Origin: Parasponia andersonii
Lineage: Eukaryota; Streptophyta; Magnoliopsida; Rosales; Cannabaceae
Length of the DNA: 64,000 nucleotides
Assembly (NCBI GenBank): GCA_002914805.1
Contig: JXTB01000038.1
Span: 132,570 to 196,569 of the forward strand
Direction: 5' to 3'
A program made the translations under genes and the position numbers. The stretch's first letter is position 1, and each line of letters begins with the position of its first letter. Below, piece by piece: positions 1-11,337 of this stretch. The notes under the pieces are model-generated. The model made no database searches, was not told where the DNA came from, and worked only from the letters and a program-made list of their open reading frames with translations.

Positions 1-489
1 TAAAAAACAAAACAAAAATATATACATCAATTCTTTAATACATATGTAGTACTATTATATCACTTGATTAATAGTATTTTCTTTTATCTTTTCAGCCAGA
101 TAAATAATAAAATAATGGTAAAAAATATTTAGTCATCAAAATGCTAATATAAATGTGGTTATCATTGTCTTCTTAACGAAGACTCTAGAGGTAATAGTGA
201 TAATATCTTTGATCAGTACCATAAAGAGTCCAGTGTGATGCCATACATTATCCATCGATCATGAATTACTTCAATATCGAACTTTGCAGATTGCGAAAGA
301 AATTTTTTTCGCTCAATCGGACCATCAGTGTCGATCAACTTTAATATACAAAGTAATTTTCCTGTACACTTCAACTAAAAAATAAAAAAAATAAAAATTT
401 CCATTACAAATTTGATTCCATATACAGTTTATCATATTTCATTTTTATTCAATCTCATATCATGGGCAATACAATCTCATATCATAGAT
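1..489. other. AT-rich intergenic sequence
   Basis: No supported gene. The open frame that begins here only becomes recognisable near 490, where Helitron similarity starts. The rest is low-complexity A/T sequence with no repeat structure that I could confirm. Confidence 0.5.
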
Positions 490-1838
490 AATATTAATAA
501 ATATTATGATCTTGGCAATTGTTCTTGCATCTGTAAATATTGCAGCGCATTATTTTGGTCCAAAGAATCTACAAAAAAAAAATTATCCTCTAACATATAA
601 CCTATGCTGTAAAGATACAAAAATTAAACTTCCTTGAGGAAAAAAGTTCTCCTCCTATATTAAACCACCTACTCAATTATTATGGAGGGCTTTTAAGTAC
701 ATATTTCCGAAAAAATATTCAAACTTTTAATTTTATGTTTGCTTTTACATGGAACAAGATACAAGAAATTCAGAGGATCTATACATCTTTAAAATTAGCA
801 GCCAAATGCATCATTTCATGGGATCACTATTACCAACAAATAGCAATCCACCAAGATTTTGTCAATTATACAAAACAAAATTAAAAATTGAATGTCAATA
901 CTCTCATTTGATAATGCATCAAAAGAGTTGACAAAAATAATAATTGAAAGCTTAATTAAAATGCTTGATGAAAATAATAAATTAGTAAATGTTTTCTCAT
1001 CGTTAGAGACAAATATAATGAAAATAAAATCCTATCTATGAAACTAAGATTAATAGGGCGCCGACCTATAAATAATAATCAACATGAACTATCTACATCA
1101 AATGATATAAGAAGTCTAATTATTAGAGATATTAGTGAATATGAAGAAGGAAGAGATATTATAATCCAAGATAAAATAGATAATTTACAAAAAATCATAA
1201 AATTACATCCATGTTATATGGCCTTACAATATCTACTTTTATTTCCATACGAAGAAGATGACTATAGAACTAATTTAAATTAGAATACAAATAGACCTGG
1301 AAAATAACCTTAAACAAATAGAATACTTATGAGAGTATTTAATTGTTATGAATTGCAAGAACGTAAAAATGTAAATAATAGCTTGCTTAAAAGTGGAAGA
1401 CTTTTTTGCAATATTTAGTTGATGCATATGCTTCCGTTGAAAAAGATAGATTATATTATATCAGAAAAAGTCAAAACAACCTAAGATATGAAATTTATTA
1501 AGGTGTCCAAGATGTTGTTACAAGAGGAGATACCGATGTTAGAGTTATTGGTAAAAGAATTATTCTTCTATCTAGTCATACTAAAAATCCTAGATGTATG
1601 ATCCAAAATTATCAAGATGCAATGACAATATGTAGACAATACGGAAATCCTTACTTATTTATAACATTTATAGACAATCTTAAATGACCTGAAATTATAC
1701 GTGCCTTAAATAAAATTCCTGGACAAAAAATCAAGGACAGATCCGACATAATTGTAAGAATCTTTATGATGAAACTAAGTCAAATCTTATATATTATTAA
1801 GGTCGAGAAAATTTTTAGAACAATTATTGTAGGTAAGG
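490..1838 (+). pseudogene. Decayed Helitron Rep/helicase N-terminal region
   Basis: Fragments in shifting plus-strand frames keep the order of the plant Helitron_like_N domain. They read YYDLGNCSCICKYCSALFW near 505-560, a block near 690-750 ending in MFAFT, YIFKISSQMHHFMGSLLPT near 783-840, DIIIQDKIDNLQKIIKLHP near 1155-1212 followed by LLLFPYEEDDY, then RGDTDVRVIGKRIILLSS and GNPYLFITF near 1525-1670. In intact elements this region precedes the HUH relaxase motif and a helicase, which together drive rolling-circle transposition. Similarity fades near 1838, just before the HUH motif would be expected, so no catalytic residues remain. Several stops and frameshifts are present, and no Helitron end (5' TC or 3' hairpin-CTRR) was found. 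Recognition is by remembered family pattern, not by alignment. Confidence 0.8.
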
Positions 1839-1965
1839 CTACATTATTATTCTTAATTAAAACTAGCATCTATTTGTCTTTTCTTTGTTTTTTTCTACAC
1901 CTTATTTTTTTTCCTGCTTATTCCCTAATATAGATCTATATGTAGTGGAATTCTAAAAATGAGGT

Positions 1966-2995
1966 CTGGTGGCACATTTCAATTTAGAATTAGAGTAGTT
2001 TGAGGTCAAAACTTCTTTCTTCCATGATGAATTGGAAGAAACAATATGAATGAGTCAACCAAAAGGCTTTGTTGTTCATGAAAATAGGAAAAAGTCTACT
2101 TATTAAAGTGGTATTTATATAGTTTGAACCAAAGTCCAAGGCAATGGTATAAGAGCTTCAATGAGTTTATGATGAGAAGTAATTTCATAAGATGTAGCTA
2201 TGTTACTTGTGTCTGCATCTAAAAGGATGATGAAAATATAAAAGCTTATTATCTCTTGTTGTACGTGGATGATAAGCTCATTACTAGTGAGAACAAAAAA
2301 GGAAATTTAGACTCTCAAAGATATTCTTAATTTTGAATTTGAGATGAAGGATTTTGGGTTAGGCAAAAAGGATTCTTGGTATGGAGATAGTAGCAAATAG
2401 AAAATAATGTAAATTGTTCTTATCTCAAAGGTTCATATGTGAAGAAGGTTCTGGAAAGGTTTAGGATGCATGAAGCAAAACCAATTACTACTAACAGTAG
2501 TTCAAGCTATCTGAGAGTCAATCACTAGAAAGTGAGACCAAGAAGAGAGAGATGGAGACAGTTCCATATACTAGTGGTGTAGGGAGTATCATATATGAGA
2601 TGGTATATAGCAGACCTGATTTGGGCTATGCTGTAAATGTAATTAGCAGATTTATAGCTGATCCAAAGAGAGCTCACTGGGAAGCATTAATGTGGACTTT
2701 AAGGTACTTAAATGGTTCTGCTGATTTTCATTTGATGTTTCAGACACAAGATGGAGGTGCTTATCCAACATGGGTTTTGTAGACTCAGACCATAATGGTA
2801 ATATAGATACTAGAAAATCCTTAACTGCAAGTTTACTCTATTTGAAACTATAGTAAGTTGGAATTCTAGTCTTAAGTCAGCTGTGGCACTTTCAACAACG
2901 GAGGCTAAGTATATTGCTCATATTACTGAAGCAATTAAAGAAGCCTTTTGGTTGAAAGGCATCCTTGGAGAGTTAGGAATTCAATAAATAAAGTG
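1966..2995 (+). pseudogene. Ty1/copia reverse transcriptase and RNase H fragment
   Basis: This is a relic of the copia polyprotein that copies element RNA into DNA. Visible blocks are a VAHFNLELE / VKTSFFHDELEE stretch (about 1970-2040), a YVDDKLI form of the RT active-site motif (about 2260-2285), a FEMKDFGLGKK block (about 2335-2365), an open stretch at 2552-2782 containing GSIIYEMVYSRPDLGYAVN and HWEALMWTLRYLNGS, and the RNase H start with DSDHNGN (about 2780-2810) and TTEAKY (about 2895-2915). Stops and frameshifts separate the blocks, so it is not functional. The reading continues past the insertion at 4702. Confidence 0.85.
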
Positions 2996-4110
2996 AATAT
3001 TGTTGGGATAATGTCCTAAAAAATAATTTATTAGTTTGACATTATTAATAATATTTACTAGATTATTTGTTATATATTTGATGCTAATAAATTCTATGTC
3101 ATAATTTTTTTTTTGTGTATGCTCCAATGATATATATGTGATGTCTGTGATTATATTATGTAAACATCTAAAAGATTCTATGACTAATAATGAGTAATAA
3201 AAAATTGTTCATATGAAGAGTTTACTTGTGAGAGACAACATATTCTTTTATTTTATTATGTCTATATTAAGCTATTCACATTCTGCATATAAAAGATGAA
3301 GTACTTTGTTATACCATAGAATATAGTGTTATCTATGATTGATGAAGTCTCTAATTATCGAAGTGTGACTTTAGAGAGAAATACTAGTGCATTATAAGAA
3401 ACTTATATGTGCGTTAAATATGATCGAGTGAAATAGAATTTGGGTTAAGTGTTATAATCCAATATTTTATTTTCACTAATCTAGCACTATTCCAAGATTA
3501 ATTTAATTCTAGTTATTAGTGAACTTTTTTATGTGTTCTATTTTTTTGAGTTACTAAACGACCAGTTACGATATTTGATTCGAATTCTGGTATCTTCGAA
3601 GATATAATGTACGAATTGTTAAGAACATTCTTCACGATGAACATCATGCACATAATGTCGTTTTGAGATTTTTCAACAACTTGGATAATATATACTAGAG
3701 CTCAAATATTAACTGTATAAATTTGATTGTCTTAGTATGAGCAAATACAAATACTATAGTAAACTATTATCCATTAAATAAAAAATGGCAACTTAAAGAC
3801 AAATGTGTACTTGAGGGATAATACATTAATTTTACCCTCTAGTACGATATTGCATTTGGGATAAGTCTGCATGTATAATATATGCTAAATAATTATTAAT
3901 AAGTTTCACAGAAAATAAATAGTATTTAGTTCAAGAGTACAATATTAGGCCTATAGTGATATACCCCAATATTAATATATATGCCAAATCATAATTAAGA
4001 ATTAATTATGATATAGCTATCTAGTCAATTAGAGTTTAGACGATATAGATCCATTTCTGGCTCAAATTAAAGCTCAATAACTATTCGAGATTAGCTGAGT
4101 TTATATTAAA

Positions 4111-4334
4111 CTAATAGTGTTAATTACTCTCTATATGCTAAAGAGAAAAGTGCTCTAATAACCATATAACTTAGCTACACTTGAACACATCCTTAGAGAG
4201 TGCCATAAAAAATAGAGAGAGAGACAACTAACAGTGTTAATTACTCTGTATACTAAAGAGGAAAATGTTCTAGAAGCCACATAACTAAGCTACATTTGAA
4301 CACACCCTTAGAGAGAGTGTCAAGTGTCAAAAAA

Positions 4335-4350
<16 letters not shown>
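4111..4350. repeat. Two-copy tandem duplication, about 117 bp
   Basis: The block from ctaatagtgttaattactc (4111) recurs from ctaacagtgttaattactc (4228) with many substitutions, and both copies end in a GA-rich stretch. The second copy runs into a long AG microsatellite. It lies inside the solo LTR. Confidence 0.75.

Positions 4351-4374
<24 letters not shown>
4337..4374. repeat. (AG)19 microsatellite
   Basis: An uninterrupted AG dinucleotide run of 38 bases at the end of the second 117-bp repeat copy; a shorter GA run ends the first copy. Confidence 0.95.
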
Positions 4375-4378
<4 letters not shown>

Positions 4379-4701
4379 TTTTGTCCAACACCGAGAGTTC
4401 ACTCTCCCTGGGCATTCTGGCCGTCTTGGTGAAATCAGATCGAGAAAGTAATCTTCTTGTTCATCTATGGATATCTCTATTACAGGATTCAAGTGAGTGA
4501 TTATACTCTGCATCAATCAAATGGCTTTTGAGAATATATGAGAAGAAAGCAAATCTAGGTATGTTAGAACATGATATGGTATTATTTTGCATAGAAAATT
4601 TTAAATGAACAATTTTGTTGCGTTTATTGTTTTACAAAACTATAATATTCTTGAAATCATTCTATGAAAGAGGAGTTTTGGGAATCATCTCTTAAAAATA
4701 T

Positions 4702-4923
4702 TGTGATAATCAAAGTACAATTAATTTGACTAAACATCAAGTGTTTTATGAGAGGCCCAAACACACAAATATTAAGCTATATTTTGTAAGGGATGTTGTG
4801 TCTAAAAGGGAAGTAAAAATAGTCAGGATATCTACTGAAGAGAACCCTGGTGACATGCTTACAAAAATACTTTCGGTTACTAAGTTCAGACACTGTCTAG
4901 ACTTAGTTTCTGTAAGAGGTTGA
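4702..4923 (+). pseudogene. Ty1/copia RNase H C-terminal fragment
   Basis: The polyprotein end resumes after the insertion. It reads from CDNQSTINLTK through FYERPKHTNIK, the REVKIVRISTEENPGDMLTK block and a KFRHCLDLV ending, with a stop at 4921-4923. This matches the conserved copia RNase H tail that normally lies just upstream of the polypurine tract and 3' LTR. Here the LTR follows 61 bases later. Joining the two halves across the insertion leaves a one-base frame offset, so the gene was probably already damaged. Confidence 0.85.
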
Positions 4924-4984
4924 TCCTTATGATTAGAATGAGAACAACAACTATGAAGATTAATTTGGAGATAAGGTAGAGAAT

Positions 4985-5490
4985 TGTTAAAATGTCTCTC
5001 AAATGAATTGCCGAGGATCAAGGATGCAGTTAACTTGGTTTCTGGCTATAACAGAATTAACAGTTATAACTTTTAGATTTTGTCATCCGTAAACTTGATT
5101 TAATTTGATTGGAGGAGGGCCTTGATTGTACCTAAGAGGTATGGTTTATAAACAGCTTCTTAGGAGTGTGAGAGAAAAAATCAGATTGTATTCTAGAGAG
5201 ACGGGGTGCGCTTTGGGAAGAGAAGTGTAACTGGGAAATTTCAAGGGCTTGGACTTGAGAGAAAAACATATAACTTCTCTGAAACTAAGCATTATAGATA
5301 AGATTATTTTATGGTGGAGAGACTATACTCAACGTGGATGTAAGGCATGGATTATCTTAGCTGAACCATGATAAAAGTTCTTATAGATTTCTTTTAAGTG
5401 CATTGTTATCTTACTTATTGTTCTCGGAGGTTTCTTGAATCAAATTAACAATTGGTACATGCCGCATGCAAGTCGAGCCAAGGTCCAACA
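4985..5490 (+). repeat. 3' LTR of the copia remnant
   Basis: It begins TGTTAAAATG right after a purine-rich tract (ttggagataaggtagagaat, 4965-4984) and ends ..GGTCCAACA. The 506-bp length, the terminal TG..CA and a TATA-like tttataaac near 5146 fit a copia LTR. The partner 5' LTR is not in the window. Confidence 0.7.
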
Positions 5491-6287
5491 ATACTGAAGT
5501 GTTGATACTTGTATCTAAAATTTTTAAAAAAATAAGTAAAAATACATAAGTTTAATTTGTAACAATATGTACTGTCAATAATTTTTCAATTGTGAAAGTA
5601 CGTCTCTTTTATGTTTTTATAATATCTGATGCAAAAGCCGACCATTCGTGTGGCTAAAGCCTTCAAATATGTGTTTTTGGTACTCACTAATGCCTTTTTG
5701 CTTCGAGCACATGATTTATTACATATTGTTGGTGACTACAGCTTGTCCTTATGAGAATTTGAGCCAAGAAGAGCGCTAGCTTGTCCTTATGAGAATTTGA
5801 GCCAAGAAGAGTGCTACATTTGCCTGTTAGTGTTAGACATGATTTATGGATTGACAAACCAAATATAATTTTAGACTCTATTATACCAAATTATCAGAAA
5901 AGATTTATTGAGAGAAAACAGTGACTAACCTGAATCCATAACTCTTGATAATAAAAGATGTGATCATGTAAAGGGAACCAATGAAATATATAAAGCCTAA
6001 GGGTAGAAAGTCTTCCACAGCCAGAATACTCTATGTATACTTAATGAGAACTCTCTCTGTTGATGGAGATAGAGAAAAAAACCGTATTAAAGTCAAAATA
6101 TGTTGGCTACAAAGAAAAAAAAAAAGAAAAAATAAAAAAACAGTGCGATTATAAATAGGTTAAAGAAATTGAATGAAAAATAATAGGTCATTTTCCGTGG
6201 AAATGCTTCATGTGCATGGTACTGGCCAAATTAATACACCGAAGAGAAAACAAAGTTTTCTTTTTGCTCAACCTACCAAGCCACATT
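5491..6287. other. Intergenic, no gene seen
   Basis: A/T-rich sequence holding one 38-bp tandem duplication and short A runs near 6113. No reading frame resembles a known protein. Confidence 0.5.
5741..5816. repeat. 38-bp tandem duplication
   Basis: The unit starting gcttgtccttatgagaat at 5741 is repeated at 5779 with almost no change (the copies end gagcgcta and gagtgcta). Such near-identity suggests a recent slippage or repair event. Confidence 0.95.
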
Positions 6288-7163
6288 TGTTGGCAAAATG
6301 AGAGGCCAACTTTCTTTTTTTTTTTTTGGGTAGCTGACAAAACGCGTGAAAGGAGGGAGCTTCGGCTCTATAAATAGAGCCCATCCCTCATTAGCTTTTG
6401 TATCCCCTAGTGAGATAGAACATCCCAGTAAGGGTGTCTCGTAGGGAGATCCCAAAGGAATCGCACGGTGTGAGAGAAAAAGTCCCATAATATATTTCAA
6501 AATATGTAGTAACATGTCAAGTATTTTCCTCTTCCGGATAAATTCCTGTTCTACTCTCTTTGTGTATTTTTCTTTTCAAGGATTAGAGATGTAAGAGTTC
6601 TCTTATTTTATTATACAAGATGAATGGTTGTTGAAAGAGATCAAATAAGTGTGAATGAGAGAATATTTGTGGAAGAATACTTAGGTATATTTGGGATAAG
6701 AATTGTAAGTGAGTATTTGTAAATATTTGTGTAAATTTTCTCTATATAGTGAAAGATCTACAGTAGTATGCGGATATAACCAAGTTAGGTGAACTATATA
6801 AATTATCTGTCTTGTTAGAACCTGCATTTATTATCGAAAGTTACTGTTCATATGTATGATACTATTTATGTATATATTACTATTCACTTATATGGTAAGT
6901 AAGTGGGAATGTGATTTTTCCCCAACTGAATGTATGCTCTATTTGGCTTGAAGACCAAAATTCTAATAGTTATATACTGACAGTAAATAAAGATTTTATG
7001 AATTATTATTGGATCAGTGTTGAGTAACTATACATTACAAAGCCCATACCTAGTTAATAATTTCCTGAGCGCATAATTAGAGCACTTAATTAGATAGTCT
7101 ATTATCGTATAATTGTCATTAAACCCATGTAAGTCCACATAGAAAATTAATTAAAACCCAACA
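6288..7163 (+). other. Possible LTR-like segment with TATA box
   Basis: The segment starts TGTTGGCAAAATG and ends AACCCAACA, and contains a clear TATA box (ctataaatagagcc, about 6367-6380). These features suggest an old solo LTR on the plus strand. The 5 bases outside the two ends do not match (acatt versus gttag), so the borders are unproven. It could equally be an unrelated promoter-like sequence. Confidence 0.3.
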
Positions 7164-7436
7164 GTTAGGACATATATCCTTGTGATTTGTAAAGTCAAAC
7201 GAGTGAAATTAGGGAAAGAGAAAACACAAAACACAACCATAATTGGTTGGGTTGATGAAATAGCTAGTTTGATTAATAGTACTACACGTTACAAGAAGAA
7301 TTACAATGACTTTTTCTTGTAACATATACAAAAAAAGTACATACTTATGAGAATGAAATAAGAGATGAAGAAAAAAATTAAGAAGTACAGCAATTCAATT
7401 TAAGTAACAAAACAAATCCCCAAAGATATATTGCCA

Positions 7437-9391
7437 CTAGGTGCAACTGGAGGCGGCGAAGCCCAAAATACCTTTCTCCACATCCAATTCCCACAAATGG
7501 TTTTGCTGCATGATATTGCCAATGACAGAGATACCTGGCCAACTAGCTGCAACAATTCCAAGACACATAGTCTGAGGTGCAACATCAAGGATATAGCTCT
7601 TGACTGGGGGCTGAAACACAGCTCCATTTGCAAAATGGATTTTCAATCTTGGCACCAAAGACTCTCTATAACCTTTTGGGTTGAAGCAGAACTCAAATGG
7701 TCCTCCATCTTCAGGCAGTCTTTCATACTTTGAGAGGAACTTGTTGAATTCAGCTGTGACCAATTTGTAAGCTGGCTCGGCGAGAAACGTTAGGCTACTC
7801 CCCGAATCAATGATTGCTCCACCTCCACGATTCACATTCCACACTGGAGCTGGTATGTTTAGCAACAAATTTCCTATGGAGATTCCGGTAACTTGTACAC
7901 CGTAGAGTGAACCATAAGCTCCCCCCAAAACGAGTTTGGTTTGTTGCATACGGCTCAACAGTGGCGTTTTGATCCTGTTTTGGCCTAAAACAATGTAGCT
8001 TGACTCGTTCATGGGGCTCAAGTGATCAACTAAGCAGTATGAGAACTTGCCCCCAAAATCTTCAGCAACTCTGGATGTGAATGTGTTCTTGCCTAAGCCT
8101 AGTCCTAGTACTCCATTTGCTCCTTTGAAGCTCCCCTGATCATCCTGGACTGACTTGGTGCAACCAATGAGGACTTTATTTAGTTGCCTTTTCCTTCCAT
8201 TGGTGAGGACTACTGATACAGTCTCATGGGCAAAGATTCCGAGTGCAGCAGATCCTTCCATGTACCTAAGTAAAAAATAGAAACAACATCAGAAAACAAA
8301 AGAAGGAAGCTTTCATGTACCATAGATGATTATTTTTATAGAGAGTTGTACTTCTATGCTCACATACAGAGACATACGCACATATAGAATATTAGATCAG
8401 TTCATTATATATTTATGTTAACGTTATATTTGGCACAAAAAATAGCATAATGCTAAATTTGGCATATTATTTTGTTTCTTACTCTAAATGCATAATATTG
8501 TTTAATAGGCCATATTTTTAACTAGTTAATAGGGTAATTTATATTGGTTGTGTATTGAAAAATGTACAGTAGAGTACACTGAGTATTCAAAAATTTAGGT
8601 TCCAATTATAATTTAAAATTATAAAATTCTATCAATAAAGCCAAAATTAATTAACTATATTTGGCGCGAATATTCACAAAAAATATAGTATATGTCAATT
8701 TTAGCTCAAGAACAGACATTATAGTTGAAGATATTAATGATCTAGCATTTGCACGGGAGAAATTCTTAAATAAATACCTGTAATCGTAGGCACATGGGCT
8801 CAAATTGGTGGGGCAGCGAGCGAGAGAAAAGAGGTTAGAGAGCTCAGTCTTACACATCCGAGCCGAACAAACCACAGGTCGAAAAGTACTAGAAAGATCG
8901 GCGCTAAACACCGCTTTGTCATTTGGGATTCGTCTTAGGCAGTCACGGCGTCGGCCACAGTTATTGTAGTTACACTTGACCCATGTCAATTCACTCCCGG
9001 TATCCGCCACCAACAGAAATTTCTGGCCAGGGGTCCCAACATGGGCTTCCACAAAGTACTCCCCGGTCCCAAAATCTGAACCCGAATGCAACGGCATTGC
9101 GACGGAGGCCCCCGTTTCGATCGCCTTAGGTCTCCATGACACCACGGTCAGGCGCCGCTGAACGTCACGGTGGTGAAGCTGTTTGATATTTTCAATCTGG
9201 CTTTTCGGCCTTACATCCATACCGACCTTCTCCGAAAGTTTCCGGGAGTTTCGGTGTATCAACTCCAGCCTCGTTGAGCCGGAAATCTCATGATCATCAG
9301 CAGAAATGAGGGCCAAACTATTAATGGCGAAAAGCAAGAAGAAAAGAAAAAATGGATAGGACGACAAAAACGAGCCCCGGAAGTTCGCCAT
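7437..9391 (-). CDS. Nepenthesin-type (A1B) aspartic protease, two exons
   Basis: This is a pepsin-family endopeptidase that cleaves proteins at acidic pH. Exon 1 is 8778-9391 and exon 2 is 7437-8265, joined by a phase-2 intron with GT at 8777-8776 and AG at 8267-8266 (AG|G splits an Arg codon). The 480-residue product starts with a hydrophobic signal peptide (residues about 10-32). It carries VADTGSELTWVKC (first catalytic Asp near residue 130), a Cys-rich insert typical of plant nepenthesins (about 139-200), CAYDYRYMEGSAALG across the splice, and IIDSGSSLTFL (second catalytic Asp near residue 358). The end is VIGNIMQQNHLWELD with a final SSCT. The ATG at 9391 is preferred because the in-frame codon at 9415 is TTG. 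From memory, the CPTNLSPCAYDYR and NIMQQN blocks most resemble Arabidopsis NANA (At3g12700); secretion versus plastid targeting is not settled by sequence. No internal stop, so likely functional. Confidence 0.93.
8266..8777 (-). other. Intron of the aspartic protease gene
   Basis: 512-bp AT-rich intron with donor CAG|GTATTT and acceptor TTACTTAG|GTAC on the minus strand. Splicing restores the family's conserved YDYRY block, which reading through the donor would destroy. Confidence 0.9.
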
Positions 9392-9508
9392 TTTTGGACT
9401 TAAAAGGAGCAACAAGAGATTAAAAATGGAGAAGAGATGTGATTAGGAAAAGGGTATGAGGGAAAACAGAGAGAGGAAGGTGAAATTACGTAGCTTTCTG
9501 GGGTGGTT

Positions 9509-9538
9509 TCAGGGTTGAGAGGCCAATGTTATTGCCAT
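9509..9538 (-). promoter_or_regulatory. Candidate uORF in the protease 5' leader
   Basis: On the minus strand an ATG at 9538 opens a nine-codon frame (MAITLASQP) with a TGA at 9509-9511, about 118 bases before the main ATG. If the transcript starts near the TATA box at 9696-9705, this uORF would be in the leader and could lower translation of the main frame. Function is inferred only. Confidence 0.4.
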
Positions 9539-9695
9539 GCAAATTTATTCAGGCTATAATACAAGGAGAGAGGCCGTTTCAGATCGATATGGCTAGCCAA
9601 AGTAACAACCAACAAATATGTTGGTTGTGACTTGGGAGAGAATTAGAGAAAACGAACCTAAAATATTGAGCCGCCTTCAAGTTGATTATTATTGT

Positions 9696-9705
9696 TATAT
9701 ATATA
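9696..9705 (-). promoter_or_regulatory. Candidate TATA box of the protease gene
   Basis: A TATATATATA block about 305 bases upstream of the start codon is followed on the minus strand by a CT-rich leader (ttttctctaattctctccc), as in many plant promoters. The sequence is palindromic, so strand is assigned by position. Confidence 0.45.
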
Positions 9706-11332
9706 ACTTTTGAGAAGCAACAAATCTGACAACAATAGCATAGACATAAATAGTAAATTACCCTGTTTTTGCTCTTTTTGGGTTTTTTGACCATCTTTTA
9801 ACTAAATATAAAAGCTTGCTCACAACGATTATCACCTTTCCTTAAAAAGAAAATACGGAAAATGATAATGATTTTTGCGTATATTTTCTTGTATGCTTGC
9901 TGTTTTATGTGCGTATTTTTCCTTTTGTTTTTGCTGTATTATTTATTTATATTTTGTGTGTCTCTAACGTATGAGTCTTCACTCATATGATTATGTTAGG
10001 TATTTTAACTATTTTATCAAAATTTTAATATCAATATATAGCATTTGAGTTAACAACTTATGTTATTAAAATTTTGATAAATTACTTGAGAAACTCAATA
10101 GACTTAATGTATGTGATAATAAGTGTTGGTGAAAATAAGTCGACTGACTTATTAATACAACAGTTGTTGATTTAATTGTTGTAAGTTGGTCAACTTAATT
10201 ATTGTGTTGGATTTTATCTCGAGTAGATCGTGAGTGGACTTTTATTAATCTTTGATTGATTTGGTCAATCGACATTTTTGGGGTGGTATTGTATATGGTA
10301 GTCCATTGACTTGTCTTATTGTACCAAATGCGTGGGAATGGAAGTATAGTAAGCTGCTTGTTTTGTGTTGTGATCATCTAATGAGAAAAATGGTCAACGT
10401 TATTATCGATGTATCGACGTCGATCCGAAAATTTGTTTTCAGTACTCAAAGACTTTCCTTTAGTGATTGCTGGAAATTGAATGCAAACAAAAATCGATTT
10501 AGTTGTTCTAAATATTATGATAATATCAGACTTGGGGAAATCAGTTTAATATACATGTATTAAGAATATTCCTCTCATGTCTTTATGAACAAATTGTGCA
10601 AATCACGGAGATTGGATAAGATTACATGTGTTGTTCTAATGATGCTTTAATTGCTGATTTATTTGTAGTTGTAAAGATTAACAACAAATCTGAATAATTA
10701 AAGTTCTCTAGAATAAATGATGCAAATGTCTGTGTGAACGAAATCGAGTACATTATCTGTTGGTAGTCAGTCGAGATTTGGGTGAGTAAGCTGATTGAAA
10801 TCAAGGCAATCGACTCGCCTTATCGAACTATAATTAGGTTGGTCTAAAATCTAAACACTAAATAAATTTATCCTATACATACTTAAACTAGGAGTACTTT
10901 ATTACTAGATATCTAGTAAAAGTAGTTGATATGTGAAACAATATAATGTATACATGAAGACCAACCAATTAATACCTTTATTACTTGGCGCATGCTGCGT
11001 TGTTAATTAAGTCCAAGATTATTAAAGTTAGAGTGAGAAGAGGTTCTTTTTCTTTTTCTTTTTATTTTTAATTCTATTTTTAACTATCTCATATACTTTT
11101 TCAAGTGTCAATAGTATCATATTTGATTTGACTTTGCTACACATGAAAAACTGGCTGAAAATGAATGGTTCGTAAAATTAGAATTGTTTTTTCGTTCTAT
11201 TTTTAGACTAAATTAACAATTTTTGTCATGACTTCTACGTGATTTGGCTGACCTCTTGATGTGATTTTTCGGAATATCCAAAGGAGTAAGTTTAGTTGCC
11301 CAAGGGCCACCTTTTTTCTCGTATTTTAGGCT
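9706..11332. other. Intergenic, no gene seen
   Basis: A/T-rich sequence upstream of the protease gene. Short open frames at 10195-10804 show no family resemblance. No LTR, TIR or tandem repeat was confirmed. Confidence 0.5.
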
Positions 11333-11337
11333 AAGAG

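Larger units (their letters stand above)
3001..4696. mobile_element. Probable solo LTR inserted in the copia remnant
   Basis: The copia RNase H frame is interrupted exactly here. The insert starts with TGTTGGGATAATG, a typical LTR start. The 5 bases AATAT lie directly before it (2996-3000) and directly after it (4697-4701), as expected of a target-site duplication. No coding capacity or internal region is visible, so a solo LTR of about 1.7 kb is the simplest reading. The right edge reads ..cttaaa rather than ..CA, so the last bases are probably mutated, or the edge is misplaced by a few bases. Confidence 0.6.
1966..5490 (+). mobile_element. 5'-truncated Ty1/copia retrotransposon remnant
   Basis: Three parts are in copia order: the reverse transcriptase and first part of RNase H (1966-2995), the RNase H end (4702-4923), and a 3' LTR (4985-5490). 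A younger LTR-type insertion at 3001-4696 separates the first two. Gag, protease, integrase and the 5' LTR are missing, and the left edge abuts the Helitron relic. No copy of the bases right of the LTR (atact) was found on the left, as expected after truncation. Confidence 0.8.

Noticed and set aside
4253..5021. Minus-strand frames over the AG repeat and copia tail
   Set aside because: One is driven by the (AG)n tract (Ser-Leu repeats), the other is antisense to the copia RNase H end.
6288..7163. Confident solo LTR call
   Set aside because: Ends look like TG..CA and a TATA box is present, but the flanking 5 bases differ; kept only as a low-confidence feature.
7431..7733. Plus-strand open frame over protease exon 2
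   Set aside because: Antisense shadow of the conserved protease frame.
9392..9415. Longer start for the aspartic protease at 9415
   Set aside because: The codon there is TTG; the first ATG, at 9391, leads directly into a good signal peptide.
10195..10804. Short frames with gtcgac/cgactg motifs
   Set aside because: No repeat borders or protein similarity; treated as intergenic.
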